DNA of 61,539 bases from Stenotrophomonas humi (GTDB lineage: Bacteria; Pseudomonadota; Gammaproteobacteria; Xanthomonadales; Xanthomonadaceae), in the NCBI RefSeq assembly GCF_001431415.1, contig NZ_LDJI01000030.1:1-61539 (forward strand), written 5' to 3'. The notes below the pieces were generated by a model. The model saw only the letters and a program-made list of their open reading frames with translations, made no database searches and was not told the DNA's origin. The position numbers were made by a program, and so were the translations under genes. Within the stretch, counting starts at the first letter, position 1. Each line of letters opens with the position of its first letter. This document shows positions 1-8,151 of the stretch, one piece after another.

Positions 1-39
1 GGGTTGGGGTGAGGGCAGCTCTAAAGCTCGGAAAACGCC

Positions 40-288
40 TTAAGCGTTCTTCAGCTCAAGAAAATACGGTTCGACCACACCCTTGATCTTCAGCGTCATC
101 GGGTTGCCACGGCGGTCGCGGGCCTTGCCGGCCTGCACACGGATCCAGCCTTCGGCGACCGAATACTCTTCCACGTCATCGCGCTCGATGCCGTTGAAGC
201 GCACGCCAACACCGCGCTCCAGCGCAGCAGCGTCATGGAACGGGCTCTGGGGGTTGATCGCCAGGTGATCGGGAGGGGTCTCGCTCAT
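40..288 (-). CDS. DUF3297 family protein
   Basis: An 82-residue acidic protein beginning MSETPPDHLAINPQSPFHD, which I recognise as the DUF3297 family of small proteobacterial proteins. The body reads like a small beta-rich domain (GVRFNGIERDDVEEYSVAEG then GWIRVQAGKARDRRGNP). No catalytic motif, signal peptide or membrane segment is visible and the function is unknown. The ATG at 286-288 is the natural start for the family. The gene stands alone: the next gene is divergent after about 140 bp with no obvious structure. Family assignment is by recognition, so function remains open. Confidence 0.85.
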   Translation of the reverse strand: MSETPPDHLAINPQSPFHDAAALERGVGVRFNGIERDDVEEYSVAEGWIRVQAGKARDRRGNPMTLKIKGVVEPYFLELKNA

Positions 289-427
289 ATCAGTGCTTCA
301 TTGAAGGCCAACGTGGCCATCTTCCGGGCGCAAGGATAACCGCTGGCGGTGCCGGGCCGGGAGCCATGGCTTCCGCTGCAGCGCTGGCGGCCGCAGAATG
401 CGCGGCATCAAGTAGTGGAAAACCGTC

Positions 428-970
428 ATGCCCGACAACAGCGCCGATTACGAAGATTCCGATGAACTGCAACCGACTTTCGACGAGGACGACCATCCGG
501 CGCGGGTCTGGAACCTGCTGTGGTTGATCAACCCGGGCGATGAAGACACCGCGTTGCAGCAGTTCAATGCCTGGCGCGAGGCGCGTGCCGGTGCCGAAGA
601 TGACTTCAGCGACGAATCCTGGCTGTGGGACCTGAAAGACGCCATCGATTGGCGCGCCGGCTTCTATGTGGATTGGAAGGACACCGATTCGTTCGTCGCG
701 GCGCTGGATGAAATGGCCGCGCGCTGGAGCCTGCGCATCGAGTGGGGCGGCGATCTGGACGACGAGGATTTCGCCGCCGATATCGACGTGCCCACGCTGA
801 TGACCATCGCCCACGATCGTCTGCGTGAGTACGGCTATACGGTGTGGAACTGGAACACCGGCGGCGATGCCTATGCCGGTTGGATCGCACTGCGCCGTGA
901 CGATGAGGCGATGCTGGCGTTGTGCTCGCTGCTGGGCGTGGAAGTGCGGCCGGGCAGCGATCCGTTCTGA
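428..970 (+). CDS. DUF6630-like hypothetical protein
   Basis: A 180-residue, very acidic, tryptophan-rich cytoplasmic protein. The stretches WLWDLKDAIDWRAGFYVDWK and WNTGGDAYAGWI resemble the DUF6630 family; that assignment is from memory and not certain. There is no signal peptide or membrane segment and no catalytic motif I recognise. The N-terminal 25 residues are low-complexity acidic. The gene ends 14 bp before a REP palindrome pair that separates it from the convergent DUF4031 gene. Function unknown. Confidence 0.75.
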   Translation: MPDNSADYEDSDELQPTFDEDDHPARVWNLLWLINPGDEDTALQQFNAWREARAGAEDDFSDESWLWDLKDAIDWRAGFYVDWKDTDSFVAALDEMAARWSLRIEWGGDLDDEDFAADIDVPTLMTIAHDRLREYGYTVWNWNTGGDAYAGWIALRRDDEAMLALCSLLGVEVRPGSDPF

Positions 971-984
971 TCGCAGACCCGCCG

Positions 985-1080
985 GTAGGCGCGGCCTTGG
1001 CCGCCAAGCACGTGGAGTGTCGGATTGCGGGCCGCCCGGCAGCGCCTTGCCGGCGGTTTCGCCGGCAAGGCCGCTCCTAC
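985..1080. repeat. Pair of convergent SMAG-like REP palindromes
   Basis: Two GTAG-headed palindromes face each other. On the plus strand GTAG at 985-988 is followed by GCGGCC-TT-GGCCGC (991-1004). On the minus strand GTAG (complement of 1077-1080) is followed by a perfect 12-bp stem, GCCTTGCCGGCG with its complement (1044-1071), loop GTTT. A GTAG head followed by an imperfect palindrome is the signature of the Stenotrophomonas REP family called SMAG. The pair lies between convergent genes and may end transcription from both sides. The minus-strand GTAG also supplies the stop codon of the DUF4031 gene. Confidence 0.85.
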
Positions 1081-1352
1081 GGCTGGTACAACGCCCGCGC
1101 ATTGGCGATCACGCTGCGCAGCAGTACCCGGTCGGTATGCCGCGAAACAGCGCGTGCGCCGAGTGCGATGGCCTGCTCGCGCAGCGGCGCGGGCACGTCG
1201 TAGTGCACGCCACTGGGACGGTTCTGGAAAGCGCGGCGGGGAATCCCGAGCTGCTGCGCCAGGGCATGCAGCTCGGGCAGGGTGTCGGCCATCAGATGCG
1301 CCCAGCGCTCGCCGCGCCAGGGGTGTACCGCATCGTCGATATAGACCGTCAC
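1077..1352 (-). CDS. DUF4031 domain-containing protein
   Basis: A 91-residue protein starting TVYIDDAVHPWRGERWAHLM, the typical opening of DUF4031 proteins, with conserved HLMAD, the central IPRRAFQNRP and HYDVP motifs. The function of the family is unknown. The start is GTG at 1350-1352, 14 bp after the stop of the 159-residue gene on the same strand, so the two are probably co-transcribed. The stop codon TAG (complement of 1077-1079) is part of the GTAG head of a REP element, so the element may have fixed or altered the C-terminus of this protein. Confidence 0.85.
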   Translation of the reverse strand: MTVYIDDAVHPWRGERWAHLMADTLPELHALAQQLGIPRRAFQNRPSGVHYDVPAPLREQAIALGARAVSRHTDRVLLRSVIANARALYQP

Positions 1353-1366
1353 TGCAGGCCCGTGGC

Positions 1367-1846
1367 TCAGGCCTTGGGCTTGTCTTCGGCGTCAGCAGCA
1401 GCCTCGGCAGCCGGAGCGGCTTCGGTTTCGACAGCATCAGCCACGTCGACGGCTTCTTCGCCATCCACGCCTTCAAACTCGGAAACCAGGTTGGCCAGAT
1501 AGTCGTCGGCGGTCTTGCCTTCGTCGGCGGCCAGGTCGTCGATCATCTGCTGCAGCTGTGCGGAGTACTCCAGGGTGACCTTGCGGCCTTCCTTTTCCTG
1601 CACGTTGGCCAGGTGCTTGAGCATGGCCAGCATAGGCACCGGATTGTCGGCATTGCCCATGGTCTGGCCGCCGATGGCCAGCAGCCACTCGGTGCCCTGC
1701 AGGCCGATGGCAGCAACCACCTGGCCTTCTTCATTCATCAGCACGGCGTGGTTCTGCACCGGCTGCTGGCCGTTCAGGCGGGCGAACGGGCGGCGCGGGG
1801 CCTGCTTCTTGCGCTTGTCGCGCTTGGCTTTGGACAGCTTGGACAT
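1367..1846 (-). CDS. Conserved hypothetical protein with basic N-terminus and acidic Ala-rich tail
   Basis: A 159-residue protein I do not recognise beyond xanthomonad relatives. It opens with a strongly basic segment (MSKLSKAKRDKRKKQAPRR), has a globular middle around residues 25-120 (hydrophobic QVVAAIGLQGTEWLLAIGG), and ends with about 40 residues rich in Glu and Ala. Such a layout is compatible with nucleic-acid contact, but that is inference only. The ATG at 1844-1846 is the first in frame. It precedes the DUF4031 gene by 14 bp on the same strand, suggesting a two-gene unit. Confidence 0.7.
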   Translation of the reverse strand: MSKLSKAKRDKRKKQAPRRPFARLNGQQPVQNHAVLMNEEGQVVAAIGLQGTEWLLAIGGQTMGNADNPVPMLAMLKHLANVQEKEGRKVTLEYSAQLQQMIDDLAADEGKTADDYLANLVSEFEGVDGEEAVDVADAVETEAAPAAEAAADAEDKPKA

Positions 1847-1956
1847 GGGGTTCGGTCGTAGGAGAAAACAGCGCCCATTGTAGGCGCCCGGGCCGCATTC
1901 GCGTCTGAAGGTCGCGCAAGTGATGGCTTCAGGCGCGGGCGGGCAGCTTCCTGCAC

Positions 1957-2898
1957 TCAGTCCGCTGCGGAAGGCGCCGCCGCCGGAGCGGCCGTCGCAC
2001 TGGCTGCTGCAGGCGGCACCGGCAGCGAATCGGTCTCGTTGAGCGCGGCTGCTTCGGCATCCTTGGTCATCACCACGATGCTGATGCGGCGGTTGATCGG
2101 GTTCTGCGGATTGGCCTTGTCGAACAGCACCGACGAGGACAACCCGACCACGCGCGCCACCTTGGCTTCGTCCATGCCGCCTTCCAGCAGGGTGCGGCGC
2201 GCGGCATTGGCACGGTCGGCGCTCAGCTCCCAGTTGCCGTAGCCCAGCTGCGTGGAATACGCGGTGGTGTCGGTGTGGCCGGTGATGCTGATGCGGTTGG
2301 GCACCTGGTTGATGAAGTGCGACAGCTCCACCAGGATCGTCTGGGTGTACGGCATCAGCCGCGCGCTGCCCAGGTCGAACATCGGCCGGTTCTGCTTGTC
2401 CACGATCTGGATGCGCAGGCCCTCTGGGGTGATGTCCAGCAGCAGCTGATCCTTGAACGGCTCCAGCGCCTGGCTCTTGCTGATGGCTTCCTGCAGTTCC
2501 TGTTTCAGCACTTCCAGGCGCTTTTTCTCGCGCTCGCGTTCTTCCACCGGTGTGGGCAGCGCCTCCTGTCGGTTCTGGAACGGGTCGTTGCTGTTGCCAC
2601 GCGACACGTCGGTGGCGCCGCCGAGCTTGATCATCGAGGTGCTGGCGCCGCCCGGGCCGGCCATGCCCGGTGCCGGCGTGCTGCTGGCACCACTGAGTGG
2701 GCTGGGGTTGCGGAAGTAGTCGGAAATCGCTGCACGTTCAGGCTTCGTGGTCGCGGCCAGCAGCCACATCACCATGAAGAACGCCATCATCGCGGTGACG
2801 AAGTCAGCGTAGGCCACCTTCCACGAACCGCCGTGGTGGCCGCCTTTCTGCACCTTTTTCACCCGGCGTACGATCACCGTGGGCTTGTTCTCGCTCAT
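1957..2898 (-). CDS. motB: Flagellar stator protein MotB
   Basis: MotB forms the proton-conducting stator of the flagellar motor with MotA and anchors it to peptidoglycan. The 313-residue protein has a basic cytoplasmic N-terminus, then one membrane helix containing YADFVTAMMAFFMVMWLL. Asp32 in that motif matches the essential proton-carrying aspartate of Escherichia coli MotB. Residues about 150-280 form the OmpA-like peptidoglycan-binding domain, with the ITGHTDT motif and NRRISIVV near its end. The C-terminal tail is Ala/Pro-rich. It follows motA by 10 bp on the same strand, the usual order. The stator genes sit outside any flagellar cluster here. Confidence 0.95.
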   Translation of the reverse strand: MSENKPTVIVRRVKKVQKGGHHGGSWKVAYADFVTAMMAFFMVMWLLAATTKPERAAISDYFRNPSPLSGASSTPAPGMAGPGGASTSMIKLGGATDVSRGNSNDPFQNRQEALPTPVEEREREKKRLEVLKQELQEAISKSQALEPFKDQLLLDITPEGLRIQIVDKQNRPMFDLGSARLMPYTQTILVELSHFINQVPNRISITGHTDTTAYSTQLGYGNWELSADRANAARRTLLEGGMDEAKVARVVGLSSSVLFDKANPQNPINRRISIVVMTKDAEAAALNETDSLPVPPAAASATAAPAAAPSAAD

Positions 2899-2908
2899 GG
2901 CGTGCGCC

Positions 2909-3763
2909 TTACTTGACCGACTTCAGGTGCTGCTCGAATTCGCTGAAGCCCGGGCGCAATGCTGACGGCACGGTCTTGCGCGCGAACTCCAGCGCGATCT
3001 TCGGGTTGTAGCCACGCAGGCAGGCCAGCAGCGCGGTTTTGACCGATTCGTAGATGCGCGCATCCTGTTCGGCGCGCGCTTCCACCGCCGCCGCCAGCGG
3101 GCCGACAAAGCCGTAGCCCATCAGGATGCCGAGGAAGGTACCCACCAGCGCGCCAGCAACGTGTGCGCCGACTTCCTTGATGTCGCCACCGATCGAGCCC
3201 ATGGTGATGACGATGCCCAGCACTGCCGCGACGATGCCGAAACCGGGCAATCCGTCAGCCACCTTGTTGAGCACGTGGGCCGGCTCCATCGCCTCGTGGT
3301 GGTGCTTGTCCAGCTCCAGTTCCAGCAGCGGTTCGAGCTCATGCGGCTCGATGTTGGAGCCGATCATCAGCCGCAGGCAGTCGGTGATGAAGTCCAGCAG
3401 GTGGTGGTCGGCCAGTACCTTGGGGTAGTTGGCGAAGACCGGGCTGTCCTGCGGATTCTCGACATGCTCTTCCAGCGCCATGAAGCCTTCGCGGCGCGCC
3501 TTGTTGAGCAGTTCGTACAACAGGCTCAGCACGTCCAGGTAGTCCTGGCGCTTGTACTGCGGGCCCTTGAACGTGCCGACCACGGCCCTGAGGGTCTGCT
3601 TGACGGTCTTGAACGGCGTACCCACCAGGAATGCACCCAGTGCCGCGCCGCCAATGATGACCAGCTCATAGGGCTGCCAGAGCGCTCCCAGCCGACCGTG
3701 GGCGCCGACGTAACCGCCGAGCACGCTGATGATGACGATGAGCAGGCCGACGAGGATGAGCAT
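2909..3763 (-). CDS. motA: Flagellar stator protein MotA
   Basis: MotA is the four-helix inner-membrane partner of MotB and transmits torque to the FliG rotor. The 284-residue protein starts MLILVGLLIVIISVLGGYVG (first helix), has a second helix near residue 35, the cytoplasmic loop with KARREGFMALEEHVENP carrying charged residues that contact the rotor, and two C-terminal helices (PGFGIVAAVLGIVITMGSIG and GALVGTFLGILMGYGFVGP). The open frame extends 45 codons upstream, but that part is Arg-rich and not MotA-like, so I place the start at the ATG at 3761-3763, although no strong ribosome binding site precedes it. It heads the motA-motB unit. Confidence 0.95.
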   Translation of the reverse strand: MLILVGLLIVIISVLGGYVGAHGRLGALWQPYELVIIGGAALGAFLVGTPFKTVKQTLRAVVGTFKGPQYKRQDYLDVLSLLYELLNKARREGFMALEEHVENPQDSPVFANYPKVLADHHLLDFITDCLRLMIGSNIEPHELEPLLELELDKHHHEAMEPAHVLNKVADGLPGFGIVAAVLGIVITMGSIGGDIKEVGAHVAGALVGTFLGILMGYGFVGPLAAAVEARAEQDARIYESVKTALLACLRGYNPKIALEFARKTVPSALRPGFSEFEQHLKSVK

Positions 3764-3913
3764 GGGGCAGGCACGACAGAGGGGGACATCCCGTTGTCGG
3801 CGGTGGCGCGCGGTTCTGAAGTGTGAAGTTGGTAATCGGCCAAATTGCGACCGAAATCGGCCTGCCCGGCAAAGGCGCGACCAGAAGTGAGAAATCAATC
3901 CGTCAGCCGTTAG

Positions 3914-3932
3914 AGCGGAGCCGGGCTCCGCT
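3914..3932. repeat. Short perfect palindrome downstream of msrB
   Basis: AGCGGAGCC-G-GGCTCCGCT is a perfect 9-bp inverted repeat with a one-base centre. It lies between the end of msrB and the start of motA, both on the minus strand. The same GGAGC/GCTCC core recurs elsewhere in the window (48099-48113, 56080-56099), so it is probably another short repetitive element. It may end msrB transcription, though no T-run follows. Confidence 0.6.
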
Positions 3933-3997
3933 GGGGCCTTACCGGTAACGCCCTGCCGAGCTTGGGGCGGCGGTTACAGAAATGAGCCGAGCCACGC

Positions 3998-4465
3998 TCA
4001 ACTGGCCAGCAATGCCTCGACACCTTCGCGTTGCAACGGGTTGGGATAGGACTCGCCCAGGTCGACAAAGCGCAGCGATACCGAGTTCAGGCAATGCCGC
4101 TCGAAGGTAGGCGGCGGGCCGTCGGGGAACACATGGCCCAGGTGACTGCCGCAGCGGGCGCAGACGATCTCCGTGCGCACCATGCCGTGGCTGGCATCGC
4201 GGATCTCGCGGACATGCTCCGGCGCGAACGGGGCGAAGAAGCTGGGCCAGCCGGTGCCCGAGTCGAACTTGGTGTCGGAGCGGAACAGCGGCAGCGCACA
4301 CAGCCGGCAGCAATAGACGCCGTCGCGCTTGTTGTCCAGGAAAACGCCGCAGAACGGCGCCTCGGTGCCGTGGTGCAGCAGCACCCGCTTTTCCTCGTCG
4401 TTCAGGCCCGCGATGAGCACATCGCGCTGGCTGGCAGTGGGCGGAGTGAGGTCGAAGAACGTCAT
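3998..4465 (-). CDS. msrB: Peptide-methionine (R)-S-oxide reductase MsrB
   Basis: Reduces the R-epimer of methionine sulfoxide in proteins, using thioredoxin, and so repairs oxidised proteins in the cytoplasm. The 155-residue protein shows both zinc-site CxxC pairs (CRLC and CARC), the signature TGWPSFF, GHVFPDG, and the catalytic Cys125 in RHCLNSVSLRF. The frame is open 23 codons further upstream, but MsrB proteins start close to the MTFFDLTPP segment, so I use the ATG at 4463-4465. Single-gene unit; no signal peptide. Confidence 0.93.
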   Translation of the reverse strand: MTFFDLTPPTASQRDVLIAGLNDEEKRVLLHHGTEAPFCGVFLDNKRDGVYCCRLCALPLFRSDTKFDSGTGWPSFFAPFAPEHVREIRDASHGMVRTEIVCARCGSHLGHVFPDGPPPTFERHCLNSVSLRFVDLGESYPNPLQREGVEALLAS

Positions 4466-4600
4466 GGCGATGAATCCGTGGGGCAGGACGCCATGGTAGG
4501 CCGATGCGCCCATCACACCAATCCACGCCGCCATATGCGTTCACCCGTGCGCCAGTCAGCCGGGCGCATGCTGAGCCCAGGATTCGGACAGGGGCGGCTT

Positions 4601-5017
4601 ATGAAGCGATTCACCGGATGGTTGCTGTTGGCGACGCTGTCGCCAGGGCTGGCGTTGGCCCAGCTCAAACCGCCGCCGTCGCCGACGGCAACGCGGCCCG
4701 TGGAGTTGCCGCCGCCGTCGCCGCAGAAGCCCAAGGCCGACGATCGCAGCCAGGCTGCCGAGAACGCACGCCTGCGCGAGCGGCTGGAGAAGCCGGCCCT
4801 GCGTACCGAACCGGTCAACAAGCCCACGCCGATCACCCCGCCCGTCACCGCGCGCCCGGTCTACGGCAGTAATGGGCAGCCCTTGAATCAAATGCAGCAG
4901 ACCAGCCCGAACCGGGTGCTGGACACCCGCACGGGCCGCTATTACGACACCGTTCCCAGCGGTGATGGCCAGCGTGTGGTGCCGCCGCCGAAGAGCACCA
5001 AACCGGCGGGACAGTAA
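4601..5017 (+). CDS. Secreted proline-rich hypothetical protein
   Basis: A 138-residue protein with a clear signal peptide (MKRFTGWLLLATLSPGLALA, cleavage after ALA near residue 20). The mature part is rich in proline and charged residues (PPPSPTATRPVELPPPSP), with a short charged helix-like stretch DRSQAAENARLRERLEKPAL and a C-terminal RVLDTRTGRYYDTVPSG segment. It is probably periplasmic and largely disordered. The frame is open far upstream across msrB on the other strand, but the signal peptide fixes the start at 4601. Function unknown. Confidence 0.75.
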   Translation: MKRFTGWLLLATLSPGLALAQLKPPPSPTATRPVELPPPSPQKPKADDRSQAAENARLRERLEKPALRTEPVNKPTPITPPVTARPVYGSNGQPLNQMQQTSPNRVLDTRTGRYYDTVPSGDGQRVVPPPKSTKPAGQ

Positions 5018-5131
5018 CGATTGAGGTGTAATGCCGAGCGACACCCGGCAGAGACTTCATCGGTAACGCTTCAGCGGAGCAGGGCGCCGCTCCAGCGGGC
5101 TTCAATCCAGTGATGACGGTAAGGCCTGCTC

Positions 5132-5611
5132 TCATTCGTCAATCGGCAGGGTCAGCGTCTCTTTCACCTCTTCCATCACGATGTAGCTCTTGGATTCGCG
5201 GACGTGCGGCATGGTCAGCAAGGTGCTGCCGAGCAGCTTTCGGTAGGAAGCCATCTCGTTGATGCGGGCCTTGAGCAGATAGTCGAAATCGCCGGACACC
5301 AGGTGGCATTCGAGCACGTTGGGCAGCTTCAGCGCGGCGCGGCGGAATTCCTCGAAGATGTCGCCGGATTTGTAGGCCAGGCTGATTTCCACGAACACCA
5401 GCAGGCTGGCTTTGACGAACTGCGGGTCCAGCCGCGCGTAGTAGCCGGTGATCACGCCTTCGCGTTCCAGCCGGCGCACGCGCTCGGTGCAGGGCGTGGT
5501 CGACAGGCCAACGCGTTCGCCCAGCTCGGTGAAGGAAATGCGTCCTTCCTGCTGCAGGATGCGCAGGATCTTGCGGTCGATCTTGTCCAGTTCGCGGCTG
5601 CGGGTGGCCAT
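5132..5611 (-). CDS. Lrp/AsnC-family regulator, probable regulator of dadA-alr
   Basis: A 159-residue Lrp-type transcription factor. Residues about 8-60 form the winged helix-turn-helix (LDKIDRKILRILQQEGRIS, then LSTTPCTERVRRLEREGVI), and residues about 70-150 form the RAM effector-binding domain (LLVFVEISLAY, VSGDFDYLLKARI). It is divergent from dadA-alr, the usual arrangement for an Lrp/DadR regulator of D-alanine catabolism, so alanine is the likely effector; that is inference from context. The start at MATRSRELDK (5609-5611) is chosen because the upstream 23 codons are not family-like and would run into the promoter region. Confidence 0.92.
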   Translation of the reverse strand: MATRSRELDKIDRKILRILQQEGRISFTELGERVGLSTTPCTERVRRLEREGVITGYYARLDPQFVKASLLVFVEISLAYKSGDIFEEFRRAALKLPNVLECHLVSGDFDYLLKARINEMASYRKLLGSTLLTMPHVRESKSYIVMEEVKETLTLPIDE

Positions 5612-5649
5612 GGCGCTCTGTTTTTGATGAACGAAACGGGAAATTACCC

Positions 5650-5669
5650 TGTATTTGCACATGAATACA
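5650..5669. promoter_or_regulatory. Candidate Lrp operator between the regulator and dadA
   Basis: TGTATTTGCACATGAATACA carries perfect 6-bp arms TGTATT/AATACA around an 8-bp A/T-containing centre. It lies in the 148-bp divergent region, 25 bp upstream of the candidate dadA -10 and close to the regulator start. Lrp-family sites are short, A/T-rich dyads, and this is the clearest dyad in the gap. Binding is inferred. Confidence 0.45.
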
Positions 5670-5694
5670 GCGATAAACACTGCTCAGGGCTGCA

Positions 5695-5700
5695 TATACT
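5695..5700 (+). promoter_or_regulatory. Candidate -10 element of the dadA-alr promoter
   Basis: TATACT matches TATAAT at five of six positions and lies 59 bp before the dadA start codon. The position expected for a -35 (GATAAA around 5672) is poor. A good -10 with a weak -35 next to an upstream dyad fits an activator-dependent promoter controlled by the divergent Lrp-type protein. Confidence 0.45.
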
Positions 5701-5759
5701 GCGCCGTTTCCAGTCCCTGGCCACCCCGGTGCAGGGAATGATGGGGTCAGGAGAAGACA

Positions 5760-7025
5760 ATGCGAGTTCTCGTGCTCGGCGCCGGTGTGATCGGCACGAC
5801 CAGCGCCTGGTATCTGCGGCAGGCCGGCTATGACGTCACCGTCGTTGACCGCCAGCCCGCTCCGGCGCTGGAGACCAGCTTCGCCAATGCAGGCCAGCTG
5901 TCGTTCGGCTACACCTCGCCATGGGCCGCGCCGGGCGTGCCGCTCAAGGCGATCAAGTGGCTGTTCGAGGAACACGCACCGCTGGCCATCCGCCCCACCG
6001 GCGACCTCAACCAGTACCGCTGGCTGTGGCAGATGCTGCGCAACTGCACCTCGGCCCGCTATGCGGTGAACAAGGCGCGCATGGTGCGCGTGTCCGACTA
6101 CAGCCGCGACTGCATCAACGAGCTGCGTGCTGCCACCGGCATCAACTACGAAGGTCGCCAGCTCGGCACCACCCAGTTGTTCCGCACCCAGCAACAGTTG
6201 GACGCTGCCGCGCAGGACATCCAGGTGCTGCGCGAATATGGCGTGCCGTATGAAGTGCTGGACCGCCAGGGTATCGCCCGCATCGAGCCGGCGCTGGCCG
6301 GCAAGACCGACATGCTGGTCGGCGCGCTGCGCCTGCCCGAGGACCAGACCGGCGACTGCCAGCTGTTCACCGACAAGCTGGCGGCATTGGCGGCCGAAGC
6401 CGGTGTTGAGTTCCGCTTCGACCAGACCATCACGTCGATCCAGCACGACGGTGACCACATCACCGGTGTGCACATCAACGGCAAGCTGGAGACCGCCGAC
6501 CATTACGTGCTGGCGCTGGGCAGTTACTCGCCGCAGCTGCTGGCGCCGCTGGGCATGCAGCTGCCGGTGTACCCGCTCAAGGGTTACTCGCTGACCCTGC
6601 CGATCACCGACGCGGCGATGGCACCCAATTCAACCATCCTCGACGAGAGCTACAAGATCGCGATCACCCGGTTTGAGGACCGCATCCGCGTCGGTGGCAT
6701 GGCCGAGGTGGCCGGTTTCGATCTATCGCTGGAGCCGCGCCGCCGCGCCACGCTGGAGAAGGTGGTCAACGACCTGTATCCCGATGGCGGTGACCTGTCC
6801 AAGGCCACGTTCTGGACCGGTCTGCGTCCGGCTACGCCGGACGGTACGCCGGTCATCGGTGCCACACCGTTCCGCAACCTGTTCCTGAACACCGGCCACG
6901 GCACCCTGGGCTGGACCATGGCGGCCGGCTCCGGTCGTTACCTGGCCGACCTGATGAGTGGCAAGAAGCCGCAGATCAGCAGCGAAGGCCTGGATATCTT
7001 CCGCTACAGCAAGGGGCAGCACTGA
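5760..7025 (+). CDS. dadA: D-amino acid dehydrogenase DadA
   Basis: A membrane-associated FAD enzyme that oxidises D-alanine and other D-amino acids to the keto acid and ammonia, feeding electrons to the respiratory chain. The 421-residue protein begins with the dinucleotide-binding fold MRVLVLGAGVIGTTSAWYL, followed by ETSFANAGQLSFGYTSPWA, which is typical of DadA. Near the C-terminus WTGLRPATPDGTPVIG and NTGHGTLGWTMA complete the FAD site. Length is close to the usual 430 or so. It overlaps alr by one base (TGATG), so the two act as one operon: racemase makes D-alanine, DadA oxidises it. Confidence 0.96.
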   Translation: MRVLVLGAGVIGTTSAWYLRQAGYDVTVVDRQPAPALETSFANAGQLSFGYTSPWAAPGVPLKAIKWLFEEHAPLAIRPTGDLNQYRWLWQMLRNCTSARYAVNKARMVRVSDYSRDCINELRAATGINYEGRQLGTTQLFRTQQQLDAAAQDIQVLREYGVPYEVLDRQGIARIEPALAGKTDMLVGALRLPEDQTGDCQLFTDKLAALAAEAGVEFRFDQTITSIQHDGDHITGVHINGKLETADHYVLALGSYSPQLLAPLGMQLPVYPLKGYSLTLPITDAAMAPNSTILDESYKIAITRFEDRIRVGGMAEVAGFDLSLEPRRRATLEKVVNDLYPDGGDLSKATFWTGLRPATPDGTPVIGATPFRNLFLNTGHGTLGWTMAAGSGRYLADLMSGKKPQISSEGLDIFRYSKGQH

Positions 7026-8101
7026 TGCGCCCGGCACAGGCACTGATCGATCTGGAAGCGCTGCGCCACAACTACCGGTTGGCGCGCCAGCTGGGCGGTG
7101 GCAAGGCGCTGGCCATCGTCAAGGCAGACGCCTATGGCCACGGTGCGGTGAGCTGCGCACGCGCGCTGCAGGATGAGGCCGATGGTTTCGGTGTGGCCTG
7201 CATCGAGGAGGCGCTGGAGCTGCGTCAGGCCGGTATTCGCGGGCCGATCCTGCTGATGGAAGGTTTCTTCGATGCCGCCGAACTGCCGCTGATCGTCGAG
7301 CACGATCTGTGGACCGTGGTCTCGTCATTGTGGCAACTGGAAGCGGTGGAAGCGTTCAAGACCGACGCCACGCTGCGCATCTGGTTGAAGCTGGACAGTG
7401 GCATGCATCGCCTCGGGCTGTCACCGGAAGAATTCCGCGATGCGCATGCGCGTTTGTCGGTGCTGCCGAATGTCGGTCCGCTGGTGATGATGAGTCACCT
7501 GGCGCGTGCCGACGAGTTGGGCAGTAATCGTACTCACGAACAATTGGAGGTCTTCAACCGTGCCATTGATGGCCTGGAAGGCGAAACCAGTCTGTGCAAT
7601 TCACCGGCATTGTTGGGCTGGCCGGACGTACGCAGCGACTGGGTGCGCCCGGGCCTGATGTTGTACGGCGCGGACCCGCTGTATCCCCAATCCAGCCCGC
7701 ATGCGGCGCAGTTGCGGCCGGTGATGACACTGCAATCGCGTGTGATCGCAGTGCGCGAACTGGCCGTGGGTGAACCGCTGGGCTACGGCGCACGTTTTGT
7801 CGCCGACAAGCCAACCCGCGTGGGCGTGGTGGCGATGGGCTATGCAGATGGCTACCCGCAGTTCGCACCCAACGGCACGCCGGTGTTGATCGACGGGGTA
7901 CCCGGTCAGTTGATCGGTCGCGTGTCGATGGACATGCTGACAGTCGATCTCACCGATCACCCACAAGCCGCACGCGGCAGCATCGTGCAGTTGTGGGGCA
8001 GCGCGCCGACGATTTCCGAGCTGGCACCACGCTGCAATACCAGTGCGTATCGTCTGCCGTGCAGCCTCAAACGCACGCCGCGCGTGTACATTTCCGGGTA
8101 A
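7025..8101 (+). CDS. alr: Alanine racemase, catabolic (DadX type)
   Basis: A PLP enzyme converting L- to D-alanine. In this operon it serves catabolism through DadA and can also supply D-alanine for peptidoglycan. The 358-residue protein shows the PLP lysine Lys33 in AIVKADAYGHG, the second catalytic residue Tyr254 in LGYGARF, and GRVSMDM with the C-terminal RLPCSLKRTPRVY ending. Its start codon overlaps the dadA stop. A strong bidirectional terminator follows immediately. Whether a second, biosynthetic alr exists cannot be told from the window. Confidence 0.95.
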   Translation: MRPAQALIDLEALRHNYRLARQLGGGKALAIVKADAYGHGAVSCARALQDEADGFGVACIEEALELRQAGIRGPILLMEGFFDAAELPLIVEHDLWTVVSSLWQLEAVEAFKTDATLRIWLKLDSGMHRLGLSPEEFRDAHARLSVLPNVGPLVMMSHLARADELGSNRTHEQLEVFNRAIDGLEGETSLCNSPALLGWPDVRSDWVRPGLMLYGADPLYPQSSPHAAQLRPVMTLQSRVIAVRELAVGEPLGYGARFVADKPTRVGVVAMGYADGYPQFAPNGTPVLIDGVPGQLIGRVSMDMLTVDLTDHPQAARGSIVQLWGSAPTISELAPRCNTSAYRLPCSLKRTPRVYISG

Positions 8102-8102
8102 T

Positions 8103-8130
8103 AAAAAGGGCCGCATTGCGGCCCTTTTTT
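8103..8130. terminator. Bidirectional intrinsic terminator after alr
   Basis: A-run, then GGGCCGC-ATT-GCGGCCC, then T-run: the full 12-bp stem including A/T ends spans 8103-8129. It begins two bases after the alr stop and also lies downstream of the convergent DUF3016 gene, so it can end both transcripts. Confidence 0.93.
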
Positions 8131-8151
8131 GTTTGCAGCAACACCGTATCG

